Below, one piece after another: positions 7,189 to 13,248 of a DNA stretch of 32,776 bases. The translations under genes and the position numbers were made by a program. Below the pieces are notes generated by a model. The model was not told the DNA's origin. It ran no database searches and saw only the letters and a program-made list of their open reading frames with translations. The DNA lies in the IMG/VR virus record IMGVR_UViG_3300009370_000104, positions 1 through 32,776 of that record. The stretch is one strand, 5' to 3'. This stretch comes from a virus. Each line of letters begins with the position of its first letter. The stretch's first letter is position 1.

Positions 7189-8538
7189 CTAGCCTTTTAA
7201 ATTATCGGTATCCTTTCGGTCATCAATTTCCCAGCTCTCTATAATCTTGTCCAAGTCCTCTGAACTGATTGCCTGTAACCTCTTTTCATCTGTCGGCACT
7301 TTCCCATCCTGTCCAACCTGAACAAGGTTCATTGGCATAAAGGCAGTATCTCCCCAGCTTACTGGTGGCAATCCATCCTTTATCCTTTCCTCATTGATTG
7401 TTGATACACCAAGCTGGAGATTTGTCTTTTTTTCTTCCAGCCTGAATGTTGAATCTTTTGATGTTGGGTCATCAAACCTGAATTCCATTTCCATATTTCC
7501 GAACATTGGCATAAGCCACTTGTTGATTGTTGCCTGAATCTTCAGCAGTCTTGGCTTTACACCCTGAAGCTGGAATATCCTTTCTGCTGCTTCAACGGTT
7601 GCCTTGTTCACATCCTTTCCACCAAGAATGGCATAAGGCACTCTGTAACAAGCGAATATCTCTCTCCAGACTGCTTCCTTTCCCTGTGTGAACTCAAGTT
7701 CCTCAGCATTAAGACCAAGCCTTTGGAAATTGAATGTTCCTGAATCAAGAACAGCAACTCTCCCTCTCTTGCTTCTGCCCTGATAGAGCTGATTCCATTG
7801 ATGCCTGATTCTCTCGGCATCATTCTGTGTCAATGGTCTTTGGCTTGTAAGGATACCCTCTGGGATTGCCCTATTCTGTAAGAGCCTTAGCCTTTGAACA
7901 GACATTTCCTTGTCCACCTCTATTGAATACTGTGATGATTCAATTGGAGAATTTCCATAGAAAACTGACATTGGGTTGGCTGTCTTGAAATGTATGATTT
8001 CATCCTTTGAAAAAGCCGTTCCCTTATCCCCTATGTTGATTGAGTTCAGGTTGTCATCCAAAGAATAGATGTATCCAGCAACCAAGTCGCCCTCTTTGTT
8101 TTCTTCTTCAGCTGGAACTATTGTCATCCTGTATGAAAGCAAGGGATGAACCTCAACAGGAACACCATTTGAATCTTTCACAACATAAAGATAGGCATTT
8201 CCTGTCAAGTCCAAGTCTATGGATAGCCTTTCCATAACCTCGTAGGCATCCATAATCGGATTGGGGTCTTTGAATAGCTTGTTGAAAGGGTTGCTGGGGT
8301 CTTTAACCTGTTCCCATTTGTCGTGGCAATACTCATAAGCTCCAAAGTCTGTCATAGCAACCATATCTGCTATCCTCTTTACGGCACTAAATACTGCCGA
8401 TTGGTAGCTTTCTGACATCTCTCTTGGGGATAAATCCCTCTTGATGCCCTCGCCTTTCCTGTGTGTTCCCAATCTTAAATTCAAATAAGGGTTCTTACCC
8501 TTGCTAAAAAAGTTTTTTATGTTATCTACAACACCCAT
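7189..8538 (-). CDS. Portal protein (HK97 family)
   Basis: 449 residues. The protein shows the portal pattern: Y-Q-S-A-V-F-S-A-V-K-R-I-A-D near the start, G-N-A-Y-L-Y-V-V at about residue 113, I-H-F-K-T-A-N-P in the middle, a stem/clip helix region with R-L-R-L-L-Q-N-R, and the crown-proximal K-A-T-V-E-A-A-E-R-I-F. Twelve copies are expected at one capsid vertex, gating DNA entry and docking terminase. The start at 8538 overlaps the terminase stop by 13 bases and is preceded by GGAGAGGG. The C-terminal acidic tail (D-R-K-D-T-D-N) is typical. Confidence 0.92.
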   Translation of the reverse strand: MGVVDNIKNFFSKGKNPYLNLRLGTHRKGEGIKRDLSPREMSESYQSAVFSAVKRIADMVAMTDFGAYEYCHDKWEQVKDPSNPFNKLFKDPNPIMDAYEVMERLSIDLDLTGNAYLYVVKDSNGVPVEVHPLLSYRMTIVPAEEENKEGDLVAGYIYSLDDNLNSINIGDKGTAFSKDEIIHFKTANPMSVFYGNSPIESSQYSIEVDKEMSVQRLRLLQNRAIPEGILTSQRPLTQNDAERIRHQWNQLYQGRSKRGRVAVLDSGTFNFQRLGLNAEELEFTQGKEAVWREIFACYRVPYAILGGKDVNKATVEAAERIFQLQGVKPRLLKIQATINKWLMPMFGNMEMEFRFDDPTSKDSTFRLEEKKTNLQLGVSTINEERIKDGLPPVSWGDTAFMPMNLVQVGQDGKVPTDEKRLQAISSEDLDKIIESWEIDDRKDTDNLKG

Positions 8539-9815
8539 ATTCCCTCTCCTTTCATATATTTATTTCCCCATACAGCCAAAGCCAAGCTTATGACTGTGTC
8601 ATCATTGTATCCAGAAGCTGCCTGATACTTGGGATTGCCACTAGATGTCTTTTCATATTGGTAATTGCTCAATTCCTCAATCAAGACATTACCAATGGGG
8701 AACTTCACTTCCCCACTCTCTATCTGGAAAGCCAGATTCTGGATTATCTTTGCCTTTGTCCTGTAATCAAGGGTTATCCCAACAATCCTCAATCCAGCAA
8801 ACCTAAGCTGTTCCTCAACACTAGCTCCCATACCAGTCGCATCCAAGTATATTGGCATCTTGCCACCATACAAGTTCAAGGCATAGTTTATTCTTGACTT
8901 CTGCTGTTCAAATGTAACATCACGGCATCTGTCAATGTAAACAACCTTGTTGTCTTGGTCAATTACGGTAATGACCGTAAAGTCATTCTTCCTTGCCAAG
9001 TCTACCCCCATAGTATATGTATACTTTTCATTAAACGGTTGTGGAATATCGTATTCATCTATACATTGCTCTATGCCATAGAAAGCTCCACCACTTGAAT
9101 CAAGGAACTTCGCCAAGTATTCCTGTTCAAAGATATTTCTTGGTGTCCTCTCCCTTATTATCTGGAGCTTGTCATCCGTAATCATTGGAGATTCCGTTGA
9201 TGGTGTATGGAATGAAACCCATTCTTCCATATCCTCTTTCTGACCCCATCTCCAAGCTTCCCAGAACCAGTTCTTTCCAAGAGGTGTTGAAATCATCCAG
9301 ACTTTCGCATCCTTGACCATCAGCATTGGCTCAACATATTGCTCCCAGACCTTTCTGTGAAGCCTTGCTGCTTCATCCAGAACAACACCATCCAATGTAG
9401 CACCCAAAAGGTTGTCCAGATGCTGTGGTTCTCCAGAAAGCATTATCAATCTTGAGCCATTTGGTAGGTAAACAGTCAGGTCTGTGGCTGTAGCTTCCTC
9501 ATATCTTCCCCTAAATTGCCTTAATATTCTTGGAAATATATCCCTACGGCATTGCCGTAATGTCGGAGATACCCACCAGACTGTTGAATTGTCTTTCCTT
9601 TCAGCCAGATTAAAGGCAATATGGATGGCTAATTCGGTCTTTCCCACCTGTCTGCCAGCACATATGACAACATTCTTGCCCTCTCCCTTGTCCAAGACTT
9701 CCTGTTGCCAGTCAAAAGGCTTCCATTCTCCAGTCTTTTTCTTCTCGGCTGCCTTGATTAGTGCTGACTTTCTTCCCTCTTTCTTCTGTGTCAGCTTTGA
9801 AAAGGCTTTACTCAT
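8526..9815 (-). CDS. terL: Terminase large subunit
   Basis: 429 residues. The ATPase has Walker A C-A-G-R-Q-V-G-K-T-E (52-61), Walker B G-V-V-L-D-E-A (143-149) and the coupling motif I-S-T-P-L-G-K-N-W (175-183). The RNase H-like nuclease begins at M-G-V-D-L-A-R-K-N-D-F-T (Asp272), with I-Y-L-D-A-T-G-M-G and the late acidic G-Y-N-D-D-T. The enzyme cuts concatemers and pumps DNA through the portal. The ATG at 9815 overlaps both preceding small ORFs, one as ATGA. The domain order is complete and no key residue is missing. Confidence 0.96.
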   Translation of the reverse strand: MSKAFSKLTQKKEGRKSALIKAAEKKKTGEWKPFDWQQEVLDKGEGKNVVICAGRQVGKTELAIHIAFNLAERKDNSTVWWVSPTLRQCRRDIFPRILRQFRGRYEEATATDLTVYLPNGSRLIMLSGEPQHLDNLLGATLDGVVLDEAARLHRKVWEQYVEPMLMVKDAKVWMISTPLGKNWFWEAWRWGQKEDMEEWVSFHTPSTESPMITDDKLQIIRERTPRNIFEQEYLAKFLDSSGGAFYGIEQCIDEYDIPQPFNEKYTYTMGVDLARKNDFTVITVIDQDNKVVYIDRCRDVTFEQQKSRINYALNLYGGKMPIYLDATGMGASVEEQLRFAGLRIVGITLDYRTKAKIIQNLAFQIESGEVKFPIGNVLIEELSNYQYEKTSSGNPKYQAASGYNDDTVISLALAVWGNKYMKGEGIWVL

Positions 9816-10032
9816 CCTTGTCCAGAACCACCGATAGGGATTTCAGGGTCTTTATTTCGTAATCTATTGTCTGTGTTATGTTCTTGATTGCTGCTGAAAG
9901 CTTGTGAACATCCGTAGCCTTGATTTTCGTGTCCGAAATTTTTTTCTGAATCTCCATTTTCTCCATCTGGTTCTTTTCCATACTCAACAGGGTCTGCTGA
10001 TATAGCCGTTCTAATCTCTCGTTCTCTTTCAT
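9808..10032 (-). CDS. Small coiled-coil protein before terL; possible small terminase
   Basis: 74 residues, almost wholly helical (R-L-Y-Q-Q-T-L-L-S-M-E-K-N-Q-M-E-K-M-E-I-Q-K-K-I-S), with a second helix H-K-L-S-A-A-I-K-N-I-T-Q-T-I-D. A clear ribosome site, AAGAGGA, stands five bases before the ATG. It overlaps terL at its 3' end and is nested out of frame in the 3' half of the 10192 ORF. Position directly before terL and a helical oligomerisation-type sequence make a small terminase plausible, but no DNA-binding HTH is seen. It may be incomplete, or may be joined to the upstream frame. Confidence 0.65.
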   Translation of the reverse strand: MKENERLERLYQQTLLSMEKNQMEKMEIQKKISDTKIKATDVHKLSAAIKNITQTIDYEIKTLKSLSVVLDKDE

Positions 10033-10192
10033 CTAAATCCTCTTGTGTTATAGGTTCACTCCAAAGCACCTTGTTGTCCTTGACTTCCATCTTGTGTAGG
10101 TGGTGTTCATCAAAGGCATAGACATAGATGCCATCAGACATCCTTGCCCACTCATCAGGCAGATTACCATTTAAACTTTCCAGAAATCCCAA
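9812..10192 (-). CDS. Small protein overlapping the pre-terminase ORF (126 aa frame)
   Basis: The frame opens at a TTG (10192) preceded by GGGGA, directly at the end of the frameshift extension of the previous gene. The first 55-60 residues look like a real protein (P-D-E-W-A-R-M-S-D-G-I-Y-V-Y-A-F-D-E-H-H). The last 70 residues are Gly/Asn/Gln-rich and unlike the rest, where a convincing helical protein is encoded in the other frame. The stop overlaps the terL start as ATGA. Either this is a true out-of-frame overlap, or the functional product is shorter or frameshifted. Confidence 0.55.
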   Translation of the reverse strand: MGFLESLNGNLPDEWARMSDGIYVYAFDEHHLHKMEVKDNKVLWSEPITQEDLDEREREIRTAISADPVEYGKEPDGENGDSEKNFGHENQGYGCSQAFSSNQEHNTDNRLRNKDPEIPIGGSGQG

Positions 10193-10331
10193 TTAACTTT
10201 TCCCCATCTCGTTTCAGTATGTCAATGGAATAATTGTCATTCAGCTTTATGGAATGAACAACTCTGGCATTATCCCAGCTTGTGTCTATGTCGGAAACTA
10301 TTCCACTTAAAGTTTGTGAACTGCTTTTTTT
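10164..10331 (-). CDS. Probable -1 frameshift extension of the 10307-10624 gene
   Basis: The frame entered by slipping -1 at A-AAA-AAA (10331-10325) continues S-S-S-Q-T-L-S-G-I-V-S-D-I-D and ends K-F-K-W-stop at 10164. It has no ATG, GTG or TTG, so it cannot start on its own, yet reads like ordinary coding sequence (Y-S-I-D-I-L-K-R-D-G-E-K-L-I-G-I-S-G). It fills a 110-base gap between genes. The fused product would have about 153 residues. The same heptamer and next base are used by the tail chaperone pair at 29838-29844. Confidence 0.65.
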   Translation of the reverse strand, partial: KKSSSQTLSGIVSDIDTSWDNARVVHSIKLNDNYSIDILKRDGEKLIGISGKFKW

Positions 10332-10624
10332 GCCAGTTCCTCAATAGCTTCAGGTGTAATGATGTCCTCTTGTAAGTTGTCTATGAACTTGTGAAGCAAC
10401 TTGCTTCCAAATTCCTGATACTGTGCTACAAGCAAGTCCTCAATAACACCATCTGGAAGAATGTCCTCTATCAGGTCTTTCGCAACCTTGTCCACATCCC
10501 CATCTTCCTGTGCCTTGTCCAACCAAGCATCAACTGAAGCTTCAAGCTTCTGGGCAAATGCTGGAATGAGCTTCAACACCCATCCTCTTGCCCTATTTCG
10601 CCACCATTGACTTAATCTACTCAT
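10307..10624 (-). CDS. Helical protein of the pre-terminase region, zero-frame product (105 aa)
   Basis: 105 residues with an amphipathic N-terminus (W-W-R-N-R-A-R-G-W-V-L-K-L-I-P-A-F) and then acidic helices (K-A-Q-E-D-G-D-V-D-K-V-A-K-D-L-I-E-D-I-L-P). I do not recognise the family. A run of seven A's near the 3' end forms the slippery heptamer A-AAA-AAA followed by G, exactly in phase. The -1 frame beyond it stays open for 53 codons (see next entry), so this gene probably makes a short and a long product. It is co-directional with terL and preceded by two small membrane-protein genes. Confidence 0.7.
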   Translation of the reverse strand: MSRLSQWWRNRARGWVLKLIPAFAQKLEASVDAWLDKAQEDGDVDKVAKDLIEDILPDGVIEDLLVAQYQEFGSKLLHKFIDNLQEDIITPEAIEELAKKAVHKL

Positions 10625-10642
10625 AAGTAACCCTACCTTTTT

Positions 10643-10807
10643 TTAAGATTTGCTTGTCCTGTTTCCAAAATAGAAACCCAGAACAATCAATCCAGCATTG
10701 TTTATCGCTTCTGAATTGATTGCTGGGCATACCATAGCCAACACAAGCACCAAAGCAAGGATAGCCCTTACAGAGCCTATGGGCATATACAACGGATTTT
10801 TAGCCAT
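10643..10807 (-). CDS. Small membrane protein, holin-like (54 aa)
   Basis: 54 residues with an excellent ribosome site (GGAGGAAA, eight bases before the ATG). Two hydrophobic stretches, A-I-L-A-L-V-L-V-L-A-M-V-C-P-A (about 15-29) and A-G-L-I-V-L-G-F-Y-F-G (about 38-48), end in a basic tail (N-R-T-S-K-S). Two short membrane helices with a polar turn resemble small phage holins, but no homologue is certain. It overlaps the end of the upstream coiled-coil/membrane gene by eight bases, so both are co-translated. Confidence 0.7.
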   Translation of the reverse strand: MAKNPLYMPIGSVRAILALVLVLAMVCPAINSEAINNAGLIVLGFYFGNRTSKS

Positions 10808-11006
10808 CAATGAATTTCCTCCATATAAAAGTTACCGTGAAGCTTATTGCTGTTGTCCAGCCAAGAAGATAAACTCTCCAATCCTCAATCTTTCGCAACC
10901 TGACATCCATAGATTGGAGCATTTGTGAATCAGATTCCTGATTATCAACGATTGAATTGAGCTTTTCCTCAACCTTTGCCAAAGCAATCTCAACTTTCTT
11001 GGTCAT
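10800..11006 (-). CDS. Coiled-coil protein with C-terminal membrane anchor, XhlA-like (68 aa)
   Basis: 68 residues: a helix with heptad-like repeats (V-E-I-A-L-A-K-V-E-E-K-L-N-S-I-V, then M-D-V-R-L-R-K-I-E-D-W) followed by one membrane helix (Y-L-L-G-W-T-T-A-I-S-F-T-V-T-F-I-W) and a short basic tail. This layout matches haemolysin XhlA-type proteins, which act with holins. No Shine-Dalgarno is seen; a TAATAT box lies eleven bases upstream, so the mRNA leader must be very short. This is the first gene of the late operon on this side. A lysis role is inferred only. Confidence 0.68.
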   Translation of the reverse strand: MTKKVEIALAKVEEKLNSIVDNQESDSQMLQSMDVRLRKIEDWRVYLLGWTTAISFTVTFIWRKFIDG

Positions 11007-11017
11007 AACTGAACATA

Positions 11018-11023
11018 ATATTA
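11018..11023 (-). promoter_or_regulatory. Putative promoter for the terminase-side late operon
   Basis: The minus strand reads TTTTCACTTAATATTATG just before the first late gene. The TTAATAT core matches the motif found before the protease and tail genes, though the upstream CTTTTAT part is degenerate. It lies back to back with the plus-strand cassette promoter at 11093-11133, making a divergent control region. Confidence 0.45.
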
Positions 11024-11092
11024 AGTGAAAATCAAAAAAAATTGATAAAAATCAGCACTTTTCAGGAAAAAACCCTATATTCAAGGCGATTC

Positions 11093-11133
11093 TATACAAT
11101 TATTACTTGACTAAGTGTATATTGTGATAGACT
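11093..11133 (+). promoter_or_regulatory. Leaderless-type cassette promoter
   Basis: TATACA (11093-11098), 17 bases, TGTATA (11116-11121); TTGACT (11107-11112) between them; TAGACT (11128-11133) ending six bases before the ATG at 11140. A -10 box so close to the start codon places transcription initiation at or next to the A of ATG. Confidence 0.78.
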
Positions 11134-11139
11134 ACTAGT

Positions 11140-11532
11140 ATGGAAACAAACAAAAAAAGACTAGCTGACTCCATATTTGGAGAGGTTAGCAATGTTGTTA
11201 GAGAGTTCAAAAAAGGTTCAAGGTATTTTGGAACTGAAAAAACAGTTGTAGAAATTCTTAAAGAAAGAATGGATTTTAGAAATTTTGAGGGGAAGCTTTT
11301 TATGGTTAAAAGAGCAGCAGCATCCCAAATTATTTCTGATTGGAATGTAGTTATTCATCATTTTGATACAGTAAAAGATGAAATGGGAATTGAGTATGCT
11401 AGTGAGATGGCAATAACCGTGGCTGATGACAAGTTGGAAAGCTGGGATGATGAATCTGTTGTTTCCCCAGCAGAATGGTTTGCGAAGAAAGCTTGTGCCA
11501 TATACAGAACTGGCAGAAAAGGGGTTAAATAA
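11140..11532 (+). CDS. Leaderless cassette protein (130 aa, unknown)
   Basis: Starts M-E-T-N-K-K-R-L-A-D-S-I-F-G-E-V-S. The first 17 residues resemble those of the first early-operon gene (L-A-D-S-F-Y-A-E-V-S after the METK start). The remainder is mixed helical with no recognised motif: a basic first half (E-F-K-K-G-S-R-Y-F-G-T-E-K) and D-K-L-E-S-W-D-D-E late on. The C-terminus ends G-R-K-G-V-K, and the stop overlaps the next ATG as TAATG. Function unknown. It is the promoter-proximal gene of a two-gene cassette transcribed against the flanking late operon. Confidence 0.78.
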   Translation: METNKKRLADSIFGEVSNVVREFKKGSRYFGTEKTVVEILKERMDFRNFEGKLFMVKRAAASQIISDWNVVIHHFDTVKDEMGIEYASEMAITVADDKLESWDDESVVSPAEWFAKKACAIYRTGRKGVK

Positions 11533-11867
11533 TGAAAACAAACAAAAAGACTTCAGACCGAAAGGATGAAGCAAATGTATTTAAAATGGTTGCCTTACCT
11601 GAACAGACAGAAAAAAACAAGAATTCTTGGGGTGAATATTCCTATCAAGATGCTGAAACTTGTTACTGCTGTGGAAAAAGAGTTGAAACAGCCAAAGCAT
11701 ATTGGTTCGCACAATCTTGTGATGGCTTGGTCTATGATGTGAATGACCCTGAAGCTAACAAGATAGAGGGAGAGGGTGGAATCAGCATAGGTTGGTTCGC
11801 ACTTGGTTCTGAATGTAAGAACAAGCTTCCAAAGACACATTGCGAAAGGAAACCTCATTGGAGCTAA
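11532..11867 (+). CDS. Cassette protein with cysteine cluster (111 aa)
   Basis: Begins M-K-T-N-K-K-T-S-D-R-K although it is the second gene of its cassette, so the shared opening is not limited to promoter-proximal genes. AAAAGGGGTTAAAT precedes the ATG. It contains C-Y-C-C-G-K-R (about residues 44-50) and later cysteines in C-D-G, S-E-C-K and T-H-C-E, a plausible zinc-binding set with I-G-W-F-A-L-G-S-E-C as the distal half. This recalls small DUF-type zinc-ribbon phage proteins, but I cannot name a family. A G-rich terminator follows 22 bases after the stop. Confidence 0.75.
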   Translation: MKTNKKTSDRKDEANVFKMVALPEQTEKNKNSWGEYSYQDAETCYCCGKRVETAKAYWFAQSCDGLVYDVNDPEANKIEGEGGISIGWFALGSECKNKLPKTHCERKPHWS

Positions 11868-11888
11868 AGGAAACAATATCCTAAAACT

Positions 11889-11917
11889 GGGGGGTGTAAA
11901 AACCCCCCTTTTTTTTT
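11889..11917 (+). terminator. Rho-independent terminator
   Basis: GGGGGG (11889-11894), an eight-base loop, CCCCCC (11903-11908) and nine T's. It closes the two-gene cassette. Confidence 0.92.
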
Positions 11918-11985
11918 GTAACAATCCAAAAAAATCAATCAAATCCTGAAGAAATAGCATAAAACATCCATATTCAAGCCGATTG

Positions 11986-12026
11986 TATACATATAACACT
12001 TGACTAAGTGTATATTGATGTAGGAT
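11986..12026 (+). promoter_or_regulatory. Leaderless-type cassette promoter
   Basis: TATACA (11986-11991), 17 bases, TGTATA (12009-12014); TTGACT at 12000-12005; TAGGAT (12021-12026) seven bases before the ATG at 12034. Upstream, CATATTCAAGCCGATTG is shared almost base for base with the 11.1 kb promoter. Confidence 0.78.
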
Positions 12027-12033
12027 AGTAAGT

Positions 12034-12357
12034 ATGAGAACAAACAAAAATGCTCACCTAACAAGGAAGCAGAAAGAAATTGTAGAAGCCAACTTTGGCT
12101 TGGAAACCATTATGGTTTGGGTTAAAAAGAAAGCAGAAGAAGCTAGAGATGTTTATGATTCATTTGAAGATAGACCTCGTATACAAAAAGAAGTCCTAAG
12201 AGATTTCATTGATTGTGAACTATCTAGAATCAAATGGTCTAAACACCATTCAGAAAAAGTCAGAACCTATGTAAAGTTTGATGCCATAGCAAGGATAACT
12301 GAAGCAAAATATGGTTATGAAGAAAAAGGTTTGAAGAAATACCTAATGGAAAGCTAA
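12034..12357 (+). CDS. Leaderless cassette protein, paralogue of the 31.8 kb gene (107 aa)
   Basis: Begins M-R-T-N-K-N-A-H-L-T-R-K-Q. Aligns along its length with the 128-residue minus-strand protein at 31463-31849: L-E-T-I-M-V-W-V-K-K-K-A-E-E-A versus M-E-T-F-M-V-W-V-Y-E-K-A-A-E-T, V-L-R-D-F-I-D versus I-V-K-D-F-F-D, and F-D-A-I-A-R versus C-D-A-L-A-R. It is helical, soluble and of unknown function. It has its own promoter and terminator, so it is a single-gene cassette. No Shine-Dalgarno site. Confidence 0.8.
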   Translation: MRTNKNAHLTRKQKEIVEANFGLETIMVWVKKKAEEARDVYDSFEDRPRIQKEVLRDFIDCELSRIKWSKHHSEKVRTYVKFDAIARITEAKYGYEEKGLKKYLMES

Positions 12358-12380
12358 GGATTGATAATCCTGACCTTTGG

Positions 12381-12410
12381 GGGGGGGCAGCAATGCCCTC
12401 CCTTTTTTTT
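12381..12410 (+). terminator. Rho-independent terminator with GCAA tetraloop
   Basis: A nine-pair stem (GGGGGGGCA with TGCCCTCCC, one G-T pair) closed by a GCAA loop and followed by eight T's. It is preceded by CTGACCTTTG, which also precedes the terminators at 20064 and 31438. Confidence 0.92.
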
Positions 12411-12645
12411 ATGCCCTTACCCTGAAGCCGTAGTACCTTGTGTTTCTGCCAATGGAAATAACCCCATAGTCAATCCCATCCTTATTGAGCTGTCGCTTCA
12501 ATCTCCGTATCAACGGTTGCTTCCTGACAGTTATCTGGACTTCCCAGCAAGACACAAGGTTCGTATTCAACCTTATGGGCTTCAATCCCAGCATATTACA
12601 GACAGCTATGAACCTATAGGCATTCTCATCCTTGTCGTATTCCAT
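12409..12645 (-). CDS. Small basic protein, unknown (78 aa)
   Basis: 78 residues with a high proportion of Arg and Lys in the second half (V-R-K-Q-P-L-I-R-R-L-K-R-Q-L-N-K-D-G) and beta-like ends (Y-G-V-I-S-I-G-R-N-T-R-Y-Y-G-F-R-V). It might bind nucleic acid; no named family. The stop falls at the edge of the plus-strand cassette terminator, so the two genes converge. A TAATAT box ends seven bases before the ATG, and no Shine-Dalgarno is seen, so this transcript is also predicted leaderless. It stands alone beside the candidate origin region. Confidence 0.65.
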   Translation of the reverse strand: MEYDKDENAYRFIAVCNMLGLKPIRLNTNLVSCWEVQITVRKQPLIRRLKRQLNKDGIDYGVISIGRNTRYYGFRVRA

Positions 12646-12652
12646 ATCCGTT

Positions 12653-12684
12653 ATATTAAATGATGGATTTGAAAGTGGTTCAAA
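12653..12684 (-). promoter_or_regulatory. Promoter with overlapping inverted repeat
   Basis: On the minus strand, TTGAAC (12683-12678) and TAATAT (12658-12653) are separated by 19 bases, with the ATG seven bases further on. The perfect inverted repeat TTTGAA-N5-TTCAAA (12668-12684) covers the -35 box and is a candidate operator. Confidence 0.5.
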
Positions 12685-13248
12685 TTAGTTTGGGTCTTTA
12701 CATTACCATTTCAATCTTTTTAGGAAACTTTTACCCCCCCCTAATGTAACATAATTCAGATTATCGGAACTAATCTACCCCTGATAACAGGTAAGGAAGC
12801 TGTTCACAATAGCATAAAGGGGTGTTTTGGGGGAGAGCTGAGTCGAACCACCCAACCCCTATTCACAATCCCAACAGAACCAATCTTTCCAGAGGTACAG
12901 GGTGTACCCCCCTACCCTTTTGGGTATGAATTCATTGAAAGAAACTATTTATTTTTAATATAAAATAAATGTATATTATGAATAATCAATATGAATACTA
13001 TTGGATACCCTACCCTACCCACCGTAGTCGTTTGATGAGATGATTAAAGGATTTTAATTATTGAATCAATAAGACAAGACAATAAGCAAGACAATATTAA
13101 CGAATAACTGTTCACTTTTCAAGTCCTATATGCCACTTTGGGGATGGTTGGGCTGCTGAAACCGTTGCCCTACGGATGAAAACATCTTGGAATCGGCAAA
13201 GGGGTTACCGATACTGCCTTACCCATCCAGCTTGGAAAGTACAGCAAC
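12685..13248. other. Gene-poor region; candidate replication origin
   Basis: No convincing gene on either strand. Contents: a G/C-rich part with the hairpin GGTACA-GGG-TGTACC (about 12895-12909), two TTCACAAT copies, an A+T-rich core (about 12930-13000) with a TAATAT box, three tandem TACCC units (about 13005-13020), and a perfect 10-bp tandem repeat at 13075-13096. A+T-rich core plus short repeats beside the early operon fits a phage origin, but no initiator gene is recognised. Confidence 0.4.
13075..13096. repeat. Tandem 10-bp direct repeat (iteron-like)
   Basis: CAAGACAATA at 13075-13084 and again at 13087-13096, separated by AG; an overlapping partial AAGACAA lies just upstream at 13071. 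Confidence 0.75.

Noticed and set aside
11093-11139. Reading TGTATATT as an archaeal TATA box
   Set aside because: It lies about 17-25 bases before the ATG and at varying distance, whereas TAGNNT is at a fixed 6-7 bases; TTGAC boxes and the phage gene set fit bacteria better.
12838-12925. tRNA-like GGTTCGACTC on the minus strand with C-rich 3' flank
   Set aside because: The T-stem has mismatches, no D-arm or anticodon arm can be built, and the acceptor strand pairs poorly.
12978-13043. 21-codon plus-strand micro-ORF in the gene-poor region
   Set aside because: No ribosome site or cassette promoter; it mostly translates the TACCC repeats.
12668-13096. CRISPR array or attachment site
   Set aside because: Only two 10-bp repeats with a 2-bp gap; no spacer pattern and no integrase gene anywhere in the window.
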